Positions 17,601-25,035 of a stretch of DNA of 64,000 bases are shown in pieces (positions within the stretch are counted from its first letter, which is position 1; each line of letters starts with the position of its first letter). A program made the translations under genes and the position numbers. This DNA is from Faecalicatena_A orotica. Lineage in GTDB: Bacteria; Bacillota; Clostridia; Lachnospirales; Lachnospiraceae. A model generated the notes under the pieces. It did not search any database. It was given only the letters and a program-made list of their open reading frames with translations, and was not told where the DNA came from. The stretch is taken from the NCBI RefSeq assembly GCF_040545875.1, contig NZ_JBEPMR010000008.1. One strand, written 5' to 3'.

Positions 17601-17984
17601 TTGAACATTGATACAAATTCAGATAAGCCCATATTCATCCAGATTGCAGAACAGCTGGAAGATTCGATATTTACAGGAATATTCCCGGAGGAAACAAAGA
17701 TCCCTTCCACGAATGAAATATCCGCCCTGCTGAATATCAATCCCCATACAGTTCTAAAAGGTATGAATATGCTTGTCGACGAAGAAATCATTTATAAAAA
17801 AAGAGGTCTGGGTATGTATGTAAAAGAAGGTGCCGTAAAAAAAATCCGCGGTAAAAGGCAAAGCCAGTTTTACAATCAGTATGTGGCAGCACTGGTTGAG
17901 GAAGCATCGAAACTGCAGATGTCAAAAGAAGAAGTAATTAAGCTTATAGAGAGGGGCTATGAACATGAATGCAATCCAAATTAA
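17601..17984 (+). CDS. GntR-family regulator, YtrA subfamily
   Basis: A 127-residue regulator: a GntR winged HTH (DKPIFIQIAEQLEDSIFTGIFPEETKIPSTNEISALLNINPHTVLKGMNMLVDEEIIYKKRGLGMYV) followed by a short helical tail of about 50 residues, the YtrA layout. The TTG at 17601 (MNIDTNSDKPIFIQ) is preferred to the GTG at 17592, because the GGGGTG ribosome site overlaps that GTG and is correctly spaced from the TTG. It overlaps the next ABC ATPase gene. YtrA-type proteins usually repress their own operon until a wall- or membrane-active compound appears. Confidence 0.88.
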   Translation: MNIDTNSDKPIFIQIAEQLEDSIFTGIFPEETKIPSTNEISALLNINPHTVLKGMNMLVDEEIIYKKRGLGMYVKEGAVKKIRGKRQSQFYNQYVAALVEEASKLQMSKEEVIKLIERGYEHECNPN

Positions 17985-18825
17985 GAATGTAACCAAACGA
18001 TATCAAGATGTCACTGCACTGGACAATGTTTCCTTTACCTTTGAGCATGGTAAAATCTACGGATTTTTAGGGAGAAACGGGGCCGGAAAATCTACGCTCA
18101 TCAACATCATCGCTAACCGGATCTTCGCAGATGAAGGAGAAGTCTTAGTCGATAACCTGCCTGCAAAGGAAAATATGGAAGTACACGAGAAGGTCTTTTG
18201 CATGAGCGAAGCTGATTTATATGATACTGGTTTAAAATTAAAGAATCACTTTAAGTGGACGGCACGCTTTTATGATAGCTTTGACATAGAAAAGGCCTTT
18301 TCCGTAGCAAAGAAATTTAATCTGGATACAGAGAAAAAATATAAAGAATTATCAAAAGGCTATCAGTCCATCTTTAAGCTTACAATCGCCCTTGCGCTTA
18401 ACGTTCCATATGTGGTCTTCGATGAGCCTGTGCTGGGGCTGGACGCCAACCACAGAGAATTATTCTATGAATTATTATTACAGGACTACGAGGATAACCA
18501 GAGGACCATCATCATCGCAACACACCTGATTGAAGAAGTGGCCAACATTATTGAGGAAGTAGTACTTATTAACGAAGGAAAAGTACTGCTTCAGGAGACC
18601 GTTGAGGAGCTTATGAATACTGGATACTGCATATCCGGTCTTTCTGAGGAAGTAGATATCTACTGCAAAGACAAAAAAGTAATCGGATATGATGAACTCG
18701 GCAGCCTCAAGCTTGCCTATATACTGGGCGAAAGAGAACGTCTCCCGAAAAACAGCGGTCTGCAGATTTCTAATATCAACCTGCAGAAATTATTCGTCAA
18801 ACTGACTGAGAAAGGCGGTAATTAA
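17965..18825 (+). CDS. ABC transporter ATP-binding protein
   Basis: A 286-residue single-domain ATPase: Walker A GRNGAGKST, signature LSKGYQS (a variant of LSGGQ), Walker B YVVFDEPVLGLD and a switch His in IATHLIEEV, followed by a C-terminal extension of about 75 residues as in exporter ATPases. ATG 17965 is favoured over 17959 because GAGGGG is 8 bp from it. The gene overlaps gntR and is followed after 1 bp by a membrane protein gene. The module resembles YtrA-YtrB type antimicrobial-responsive ABC exporters. Confidence 0.88.
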   Translation: MNAIQIKNVTKRYQDVTALDNVSFTFEHGKIYGFLGRNGAGKSTLINIIANRIFADEGEVLVDNLPAKENMEVHEKVFCMSEADLYDTGLKLKNHFKWTARFYDSFDIEKAFSVAKKFNLDTEKKYKELSKGYQSIFKLTIALALNVPYVVFDEPVLGLDANHRELFYELLLQDYEDNQRTIIIATHLIEEVANIIEEVVLINEGKVLLQETVEELMNTGYCISGLSEEVDIYCKDKKVIGYDELGSLKLAYILGERERLPKNSGLQISNINLQKLFVKLTEKGGN

Positions 18826-18826
18826 T

Positions 18827-19558
18827 ATGAAAAAGTTAGGTACGGTTATCCGGTACGAATGTGTCACTTCATTTAAGTTTATCTGGATATTTTATGCATG
18901 TGTATTTGGCGTGATTTCAATTATTTCCCTTCTGGTCTATATTGCCACAGGTGATTTTGAACAGATCGGTACAAATGCACTTGAAATAAATTCTATGATT
19001 TATGTGGGCATTCTGGGTATTATGGGATTCAAAGAAGATTTCAGGATGCTGATACAGAATGGATTTACTAGAAAGTATATCTATTTATCCACTTTCTCAC
19101 TATTTGTCTTTGTTTCGGCAATCATGGCCCTTGTCGATACCATATTGGGAAATCTCCTGCACACGTTGTCCGACAGGTATTTCTCCTTATTTGCCGGACT
19201 TTATGGATATGGGCATTCGGTAGTTATAAACTGGCTCTGGCTCTTTCTCGCTTATATGCTAGTCTGCTGCCTGCTTTATTTAACGATCCTTGCCATAAAC
19301 AAAATTGGAAAGACCGTTTCCATCTATGCGGGAATTGTCCTCGGTTTAACTGTTATTTTGATCATCCCCGCTATCTTCCGGTTTGTCCTTCCGAAAACAT
19401 TTACACATAAAGCTGCGGAGTTTGCATTGAAAGGACTTGGTTTTATGACTGACGGCTCCATAAACTTTACTGCTCCTGTATTTCTGTTCATACTGCTTGC
19501 CGGCGTTCTTAGTATCTGTTCTTTCCTTGTTATACGCAGAACCGAACTCAAAATATAA
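18827..19558 (+). CDS. ABC transporter permease (ABC-2-like)
   Basis: A 243-residue membrane protein with about six hydrophobic segments (e.g. FIWIFYACVFGVISIISLLVYIA, SIYAGIVLGLTVILIIPAIF, VFLFILLAGVLSICSFLVI) and a basic end. It starts 1 bp after the ATPase stop, so the two products should assemble as an exporter. Sequence-specific function is not recognisable; the context suggests efflux or sensing of a cell-envelope-active compound. Confidence 0.8.
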   Translation: MKKLGTVIRYECVTSFKFIWIFYACVFGVISIISLLVYIATGDFEQIGTNALEINSMIYVGILGIMGFKEDFRMLIQNGFTRKYIYLSTFSLFVFVSAIMALVDTILGNLLHTLSDRYFSLFAGLYGYGHSVVINWLWLFLAYMLVCCLLYLTILAINKIGKTVSIYAGIVLGLTVILIIPAIFRFVLPKTFTHKAAEFALKGLGFMTDGSINFTAPVFLFILLAGVLSICSFLVIRRTELKI

Positions 19559-19603
19559 ATAGAAAGGATGAAATCCGATTTAGATTTCTGTCCTTTTTCT
19601 ATA
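19559..19603 (+). terminator. Terminator-like hairpin after the ABC operon
   Basis: ATAGAAAGGA pairs with TCCTTTTTCTAT across an imperfect stem; the right arm ends in a T-rich run. It lies immediately after the permease stop. Confidence 0.55.
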
Positions 19604-19694
19604 TAAATACCGTGCACCTCTTCGCATAAAAAGTCAGGTAAACCAAAAAGATTTCCGCTATACTCTGTTACAGACAGGCGAAGGAGGAGCACTT

Positions 19695-20660
19695 ATGAAG
19701 AAAAGCATGATAGATTTAGAAAGGTTAATAGAAACAAAATATGAAAACACTGCTGGTATTACCGTACTGAAAAATGGAAATACCGTGTATGAAAGCTATT
19801 TCAACGGATGCACGCCGGAAAGCCGGATCCATGTATATTCGGTGACAAAAAGTATTGTTTCTATACTAATTGGAATTGCCGTGGATCGTGGCTGCATCAA
19901 GAGTATTCATCAGAAAGTACTGGATTTCTTCCCGGATTACAGGGTAAAACAAAGAGAAAAAACAATCCAGAATATCACTCTGGAACATTTGCTGACAATG
20001 ACAGCTCCGTATAAGTATAAATTCGCACCCTACATAAAGTATTTCACAAGTGAGGACGGAGTAACATTTTCTCTAGATTTGCTGGGTGGCAGAGGAAAGA
20101 TCGGAGACTTCCGGTACACACCCCTTATAGGACCAGATATTCTATCCGGAATCCTTATAAAAACAGCCGGGCAGTCTGTGTTTGATTTTGCGTCAGAGAA
20201 TTTATTTTCTCCTCTCGGAATCCATGTCAGCCGCAATATTACATTTCAGTCGAAAGAGGAACAACTTGCTTTTAATAAGGCAACAGATATCAGCGGATGG
20301 GTGGCTGATGAAGCGGGAACTAATACGGCAGGATGGGGCCTCACCCTCTCTTTGACGGACATGGCGAAAATAGGACAGCTATGCCTGCAGAAGGGGATAT
20401 GGGATGGGAGGCAAATCGTCTCCGCCAACTGGATAAACGAAAGTACAAAGGAACACAGCAGGTGGGAAAAAAACGATCTGCCATATGGATACTTATGGTG
20501 GGTACATCCGGATGGATTTTCGGCAATGGGTGATGGGGGGAATGTCATTTATGTAAATACAGAGAAACACATAGTCGTCGCGATTGCCTCACTTTTTAAA
20601 CGCAATGCCCGGGATAGAATCGAACTGATTAAAGAATATGTAGAACCCCTTTTCCTGTAA
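19695..20660 (+). CDS. Serine hydrolase (class C beta-lactamase/PBP4* fold)
   Basis: A 321-residue protein of the beta-lactamase-related serine hydrolase family (PF00144). The catalytic SxxK is SVTK in HVYSVTKSIVSILIG; the second motif is YTP in DFRYTPLIGPD (Tyr kept, Asn replaced); the third, usually HTG, is replaced by GDGGN near the end (AMGDGGNVIYV). No signal peptide is visible, so it is probably cytoplasmic and acts as an esterase or peptidase. GAAGGAGGAG precedes the ATG. It stands alone between two operons. Confidence 0.82.
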   Translation: MKKSMIDLERLIETKYENTAGITVLKNGNTVYESYFNGCTPESRIHVYSVTKSIVSILIGIAVDRGCIKSIHQKVLDFFPDYRVKQREKTIQNITLEHLLTMTAPYKYKFAPYIKYFTSEDGVTFSLDLLGGRGKIGDFRYTPLIGPDILSGILIKTAGQSVFDFASENLFSPLGIHVSRNITFQSKEEQLAFNKATDISGWVADEAGTNTAGWGLTLSLTDMAKIGQLCLQKGIWDGRQIVSANWINESTKEHSRWEKNDLPYGYLWWVHPDGFSAMGDGGNVIYVNTEKHIVVAIASLFKRNARDRIELIKEYVEPLFL

Positions 20661-20743
20661 CCGCCCTTGCAGCGGAACTAACCATTTCTCCGGGCTGCCA
20701 CTATTTCAAGGCTATTTTATGGTAAGGTATTTCTTTACCAATG

Positions 20744-20772
20744 TTGTATCTGCGCCTTTTGTTTATTATAAT
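20744..20772 (+). promoter_or_regulatory. Promoter of the flavodoxin-ferredoxin gene
   Basis: TTGTAT, 17-bp spacer, TATAAT, 60 bp before the TTG start at 20832. Confidence 0.6.
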
Positions 20773-20831
20773 ATAAAGTCAAAGCCCCCGTAGCGAGCTA
20801 CTGGGAATAAACGTTTCAGGAGGACAGAATT

Positions 20832-21578
20832 TTGATTTTATATTTTTCAGGAACAGGGAACAGCGAATATGCCGCCAAAAGGATCAGCAGCATAATAGAC
20901 GATGAAGCAGTCAGCCTGTTTGAAAGGCTGCGTGACAATGATTTTTCCGAAATAAACTCTGAGCGGCCCTGGATCATTGCCGCACCGACTTATGCATGGA
21001 GAATTCCGCGTATTCTGCAGTCATGGCTGGAAAAGACAAGATTATCAGGAAACAAGAATATCTATTTTGTAATGACATGCGGCGGCAATATCAGTAACGC
21101 CGGAAAATATCTGGAAAAACTGTGTGCCGGGAAGTCTTTGAACTATATGGGCTGCATGGAAATTGTAATGCCGGAGAATTATATTGCACTGTTCTCCACG
21201 CCATCGCAGGAAAAAGCCAGTGAAATCATCAGACAGGCCGAAGAAACCATTGATAAAGCGGCCTCCATCATAAAAAAAGGCAGAACATTCCCACAGCATC
21301 CCCTTACTCTTATGGATAAATTAAACAGCGGGATTATCAATGATATCTTTTATCCTATATTTGTCCATGCAAAAAAATTCTATGCCACAGATGCCTGCAT
21401 TTCCTGCGGAATATGTACGAATGTCTGTCCGACAGCCAACATCCGTCTTGAAAACGGGAAGCCTGTATGGTCGAAAAACTGCACCCATTGCATGGCTTGT
21501 ATCAGCCGTTGTCCAAAAGAGGCGATTGAATATGGAAAACACAGTATAGGACTTCCAAGATATACCTTCCCAGAATAA
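20832..21578 (+). CDS. EFR1-type flavodoxin-ferredoxin fusion protein
   Basis: A 248-residue fusion: an N-terminal flavodoxin-like domain with the FMN-binding loop SGTGNSEYAAK near residue 6, and a C-terminal two-cluster ferredoxin with CISCGICTNVCP and CTHCMACISRCP. The TTG start is supported by AGGAGG 8 bp before it, and the protein must start with MILYFSGTGN for the FMN loop to be intact. Such proteins are common in anaerobic Firmicutes and are thought to move electrons between flavins and iron-sulfur partners. The partner is unknown; neighbouring genes give no hint. Confidence 0.87.
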   Translation: MILYFSGTGNSEYAAKRISSIIDDEAVSLFERLRDNDFSEINSERPWIIAAPTYAWRIPRILQSWLEKTRLSGNKNIYFVMTCGGNISNAGKYLEKLCAGKSLNYMGCMEIVMPENYIALFSTPSQEKASEIIRQAEETIDKAASIIKKGRTFPQHPLTLMDKLNSGIINDIFYPIFVHAKKFYATDACISCGICTNVCPTANIRLENGKPVWSKNCTHCMACISRCPKEAIEYGKHSIGLPRYTFPE

Positions 21579-21615
21579 TCATTACTGTGCATGCCCGCCG
21601 GGTGTGCACAGTAAT
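21579..21615. terminator. Bidirectional terminator between convergent genes
   Basis: CATTACTGTGCA pairs with TGCACAGTAATG around a GC-rich loop, between the ferredoxin gene and the kinase gene. Confidence 0.75.
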
Positions 21616-21625
21616 GGTATCTGCA

Positions 21626-23002
21626 TCAGTTTTTGCTGTTCGGCCGTATCCCGGCTATCGTATCTGCCAGTCCTGCTGAAACAAGGGACCCGAGCGCCGC
21701 ACCATAAGCGGCCTCCTCTTCACATACAGGAATAGTCATCGGCATCCGGAACATCTCCTCTGCGATTTCCCGCATGAGTGCATTTCTCCTGATACCATTT
21801 CCGGACCCAACCAGACGGCCGGCTTTTTTGCCTGTCATGCAGCACATTTTTTCATACATCTCGTATAATTCTTCCAGAATTCCCTGTATCATACCGATTG
21901 TCATGGCACCGGGATGAAAATTCAGCGGACTGATTCCGGTAATGCTCCCTGTTTCCTCTGGATTATCCCGTGTTCCTGAAAAAGTCGTCCTTATCTTCCA
22001 TGCTTCATGCTTTCCATATTTCTCTATAAATCTTCTTGCCTGCTCTTCCATCAGGCTGTATCTTTCTTTGCCTTCTCCTGCCGCTTCACGGTAGAACTTT
22101 TCTAGCATCGCATAAGCCCTCCCTCCACACAGACTGGACCCGGCCATAAGAAAACTCTGCTTTGTAAAGGGTCGCAGTTCGATGGCCCCCTGTGTTTCCA
22201 GATAGCTGTCCGTTCCGAAGGATACCTGGCTTCCTGTCCCGATATTCACGAGAACCGTGTCCGATATATCTCCTGCTGCCCCCAGCACACTGGCCTGATT
22301 ATCCCCATATGAAGCCGAAACCGGAATGCCCGCTGGAATTCCTTCTTCCTGATTCTCTACCGTCACCCCTACTATGATATGTTCATCCAGTAGTTCCGGC
22401 AAATATTCAGGATCTGCCCCTGACTCCTCCAGCTCTTTCCTGTAAAAATCACCCTTCCGAAGATCATAACACCCCCAGCTTGCGGCCATGTCCCGCACGA
22501 TAAAAGGCATTCCCCGTCCGCAAAGCTTCATCGCAATATAATCACTAATCGTCGTCATTTTCCGTGCCGCTTCAGGGATCATCCCCTTTTTCCGGAGGTA
22601 AAAATGTGTCGTCATACCATATCCGGCAGATGCCGCCCCGGCCTTTTCCCGCAAGACCTGTGCATAGGTACGCCCATCTTCCATAAATTCATTCCCGCTG
22701 CCGTCCTGCCATGTGTAGAGGGGGCTCACTGCCCCACCCTCTTCATCCACATAAAGAACTCCGTGCATCTGCCCGGTCATGCCGATACTGTCTGGTTTTC
22801 CATATTCCCTGATGATCTCCCCTGCGGCCCGGACGCTTAACCGCCACAGTTTTTCCGGGTCCTGAATCCTGTTGAAATCTGATGGCCCTTTTAAAAATGC
22901 ATTGTGTGGCACGCTCCTGCTGCCCAGAAGTTTACCACTGTCTTTGTCTATCATAATCACACTAATGGTCGTAGTGCCGATATCGATTCCCATTGCACGC
23001 AT
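21626..23002 (-). CDS. FGGY-family carbohydrate kinase, sedoheptulokinase-like
   Basis: A 458-residue sugar kinase with the two actin-like FGGY domains: phosphate loop GIDIGTTTISVIMID at the start, substrate segment GMTGQMHGVLYVDEEG, and C-terminal GSGNGIRRNALMREIAEE plus AYGAALGSL. The order and wording (ISDYIAMKLCG, SYGDNQASVLGA, VNIGTGSQVSF) most resemble sedoheptulokinases, with xylulokinase as the alternative. ATG 23002 is chosen because AAGGGGG lies 6 bp upstream; an upstream ATG would give a non-conserved leader. It is monocistronic, with no transporter beside it, so its sugar is inferred only from family resemblance. Confidence 0.8.
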   Translation of the reverse strand: MRAMGIDIGTTTISVIMIDKDSGKLLGSRSVPHNAFLKGPSDFNRIQDPEKLWRLSVRAAGEIIREYGKPDSIGMTGQMHGVLYVDEEGGAVSPLYTWQDGSGNEFMEDGRTYAQVLREKAGAASAGYGMTTHFYLRKKGMIPEAARKMTTISDYIAMKLCGRGMPFIVRDMAASWGCYDLRKGDFYRKELEESGADPEYLPELLDEHIIVGVTVENQEEGIPAGIPVSASYGDNQASVLGAAGDISDTVLVNIGTGSQVSFGTDSYLETQGAIELRPFTKQSFLMAGSSLCGGRAYAMLEKFYREAAGEGKERYSLMEEQARRFIEKYGKHEAWKIRTTFSGTRDNPEETGSITGISPLNFHPGAMTIGMIQGILEELYEMYEKMCCMTGKKAGRLVGSGNGIRRNALMREIAEEMFRMPMTIPVCEEEAAYGAALGSLVSAGLADTIAGIRPNSKN

Positions 23003-23220
23003 ACAAATCCCCCTTCTTTCCTGCTTTATATACATATATCATACAACATGATGTTGCCATTTCCAACATCGTCTGTGTTATTTTGTTAATATTGGTAATG
23101 CTGCTATTTTTTAACATGCTAATCTGTAGTCAGTAACAGCAGGTAATATCAGGCATGAAAAACACTTTGCAGGAGAAACTAATAAGCATATACAAAATAA
23201 AATACCTTGGAGGCGTAATC

Positions 23221-24084
23221 ATGGATAATAAACCGGAAATATTTACTTTTAATCCCGAGACAGCCCTGTCAGATTTTCAGGCTTATCTGTACGAACGCGA
23301 AAATGCAAAAGCCACAATATCTAAGTATATGACGGATATCCGTACTTTTTATAAATATCTGGACAGGAACTATCAGATTGATAAAAAATGTATCGTTGCA
23401 TATAAGGAATGGCTGGAACCCCAATATGAAGTGACAAGTATTAATTCAATGCTCGTGGCACTAAATCAGTTTCTGGATTTTATGGGTTTTGGAAAGTGGA
23501 AGGTAAAAAGACTAAAAGTACAAAAACAGCTATTCATTCCGGAAGCAAAAGAAATGACAAAAGAAGAATACAAGCGCCTTATAGAGGCTGCCAAAAGCCA
23601 GAAAAAACACCAGCTGGCCATGAGTATAAAGACACTGGCCGCAACCGGGGCAAGGGTAAGCGAACTTATGTTCTTCACTGTAGAAAGTGTAAAAAAAGGT
23701 ACGATAACCATTTCTAATAAGGGAAAACGCCGGACCATCTTAATCCCGCAAATACTGAAAAAAGAATTACTCTACTTTGCATCAAAAAACGGAATAGTAC
23801 GGGGCTGTATCTTTGTAACGAAAAATGGAAAACCAAAAGACAGAAGTAACCTGTGGCGGGAAATGAAAGCACTCTGTGCCGTCTCAAAGGTTCCTGCACA
23901 GAAAATCTTCCCACACAATCTAAGACACCTTTTTGCCCGGTCTTATTATAAACTTACGAGTGATATTGCCGGCCTGGCAGATCTTCTTGGACACAGCAGC
24001 CTTGATGTGACAAGAATTTATACTGCAAACACAGAAGAAACCTATAGAAATCAGATCCAGAAACTGGGGCTTACACCTGAGTAA
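23221..24084 (+). CDS. Tyrosine recombinase (XerC/D-like), intact active site
   Basis: A 287-residue phage-integrase-family recombinase. The N-terminal core-binding domain spans about 10-90. The catalytic domain has the full set: Arg145 (ATGARVSE), Lys168 in the beta hairpin (SNKGKRR), His232 and Arg235 (PHNLRHLF), His258 (LLGHSS) and nucleophile Tyr267 (TRIYTAN). ATG 23221 follows TTGGAGG and gives the family's normal length; an in-frame ATG at 23155 would add 22 unconserved residues. Twenty-two bp after its stop begins a pair of long inverted repeats with four dif-like sites, its likely targets. It is therefore probably a local inversion or resolution enzyme and not a general integrase. Confidence 0.9.
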   Translation: MDNKPEIFTFNPETALSDFQAYLYERENAKATISKYMTDIRTFYKYLDRNYQIDKKCIVAYKEWLEPQYEVTSINSMLVALNQFLDFMGFGKWKVKRLKVQKQLFIPEAKEMTKEEYKRLIEAAKSQKKHQLAMSIKTLAATGARVSELMFFTVESVKKGTITISNKGKRRTILIPQILKKELLYFASKNGIVRGCIFVTKNGKPKDRSNLWREMKALCAVSKVPAQKIFPHNLRHLFARSYYKLTSDIAGLADLLGHSSLDVTRIYTANTEETYRNQIQKLGLTPE

Positions 24085-24105
24085 TAAAAAACCCCCTTAA
24101 ATGTC

Positions 24106-24184
24106 TAACAACATAATATTAGTTATGTTGTTAAAAAGCTTAATGGGGATAGAAAAGGTTACAACATAATATTAGTTATGTTGT
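24106..24184 (+). repeat. Left arm of a 79-bp perfect inverted repeat (switch arm IRL)
   Basis: Matches the reverse complement of 24329-24407 at all 79 positions. It contains two dif-like sites (24106-24133 and 24159-24186), 53 bp apart in the same orientation. Each has 11-bp arms of the type TAACAACATAA and TTATGTTGTTA around the asymmetric centre TATTAG. The arms resemble the XerD half-site TTATGTTAA. Confidence 0.92.
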
Positions 24185-24328
24185 TAAACTAAGGAAGTCT
24201 TTTAGTCAGGCATACATATGAACATGCATTTATATCTTATAATTTATCAGTTTTGTCAAATTGTGTCAAGTTTTAGTTGATAAAAAGCTGCTATAAGGTA
24301 TATAAAATACAAATCATATTAAATATTT
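24185..24328 (+). promoter_or_regulatory. Invertible-type segment with outward promoters
   Basis: A 144-bp segment enclosed by the 79-bp inverted repeats. Rightward: TTGATA (24277-24282), 18-bp spacer, TATAAA (24301-24306). Leftward: two overlapping perfect TTGACA boxes (24264-24269 and 24254-24259) with weaker -10 matches near 24230-24246. It contains no gene. If inverted, the rightward gene 24703-24948 and antisense transcription into the recombinase gene would change promoters. Confidence 0.7.
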
Positions 24329-24407
24329 ACAACATAACTAATATTATGTTGTAACCTTTTCTATCCCCATTAAGCTTTTTAACAACATAACTAATATTAT
24401 GTTGTTA
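24329..24407 (-). repeat. Right arm of the 79-bp perfect inverted repeat (switch arm IRR)
   Basis: Carries dif-like sites at 24327-24354 and 24380-24407, both with centre CTAATA, that is, opposite in orientation to the left pair. Recombination between a left and a right site would invert the 144-bp segment; recombination within a pair would delete 53 bp. Confidence 0.92.
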
Positions 24408-24702
24408 AACCATAAAACAGGAAGAAAAGAGGAAGACAATAGAAAATGCCATGACAGAATCAACGCCGCTTCCTGTATCTGCGATCTCAGTCTACACAGA
24501 AAGCATCGCCAGAGACAAAGCACGTACTGTCATTCATTGAGTCATTCCGGCCGTTACAGTGCATACCCGAAAGGTGTGACCGTAACGGCTTAAATACGTT
24601 CATGCATATAAACAAAATGACGCTGTGTTTAATATAGATGTCCCGGCCGTGATTAATCCCTCCTAAGTATTAATGGCGGCCGGGGCTGGAATAAAGAGGT
24701 GC
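24408..24702 (+). other. Structured leader between the switch and the zinc-ribbon gene
   Basis: No convincing gene. Two stable hairpins lie here: GCCGTTAC/GTAACGGC (24550-24589) and CCCGGCCG plus ATTAAT pairing with ATTAAT plus CGGCCGGG (24642-24685), whose loop carries CCTCCT, complementary to a ribosome-binding sequence. A frame of 29 codons starting at 24451 is too weak to call. If transcribed from the switch promoter, this would be a long structured leader. Confidence 0.5.
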
Positions 24703-24948
24703 ATGAAAGTGAAGATGAATTATCCGGTACATAAACTAAAATATTGCAGGAACTGTCTGAATGAGACCCTTGGAGTCAATTTACAGAGGAAGAATGTATA
24801 CATCTATTCCTATCCTATGGAATGCCGCTGCTGCGGGGAATCAAAAAATATTGTTTATAAGACCAGATTCCCATATAATATGATTCTCCATTTCAAATTG
24901 AAACGCGTCTGGAAAGATTTATTTATTGAAGATGAACTAAATGACTGA
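24703..24948 (+). CDS. Small zinc-ribbon-like protein (81 aa)
   Basis: A short basic protein with two cysteine pairs, KYCRNCLNE and ECRCCGE, spaced about 30 residues apart like a zinc ribbon, and a hydrophobic-basic C-terminal stretch (YNMILHFKLKRVWKDLF). The start is uncertain: AGAGGTG immediately precedes ATG 24703, and a GTG at 24709 is better spaced; an ATG at 24673 lies inside a hairpin. Family not recognised. It is the first gene downstream of the recombinase-linked inverted repeats and would be the direct target of the switch. It ends 26 bp before a parS-like palindrome that may also end its transcript. Confidence 0.5.
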   Translation: MKVKMNYPVHKLKYCRNCLNETLGVNLQRKNVYIYSYPMECRCCGESKNIVYKTRFPYNMILHFKLKRVWKDLFIEDELND

Positions 24949-24964
24949 ATTAGAAATCTAAACA

Positions 24965-25001
24965 TAAAAATTAAAACCTCACAGTGAGGTTTTAATTTTT
25001 A
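24965..25001. promoter_or_regulatory. parS-like palindrome, distant copy (centre A)
   Basis: AACCTCAC-A-GTGAGGTT (24975-24991) inside a 37-bp perfect palindrome extended by AT-rich arms. It shares both 8-bp arms with the six copies around parAB, 30 kb away. The flanking A and T runs mean it could also terminate transcripts from both sides. Confidence 0.6.
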
Positions 25002-25035
25002 ATGCGCACATTCAGAACATTTGTTCTTGTTTACA

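Noticed and set aside
23221..24084. Prophage or integrative-element integrase
   Set aside because: No tRNA attachment site, excisionase, phage or conjugation genes nearby; likely targets are the adjacent repeats.
24106..24407. Hairpin telomere of a linear replicon
   Set aside because: The recombinase has the size and motifs of a Xer-type enzyme, not a telomere resolvase, and the sequence continues normally on both sides.
24399..24593. 64-codon frame starting in the right arm of the inverted repeat
   Set aside because: Starts inside a dif-like site and runs through a hairpin; Cys/His/Ser/Arg-rich sequence looks like noncoding DNA.
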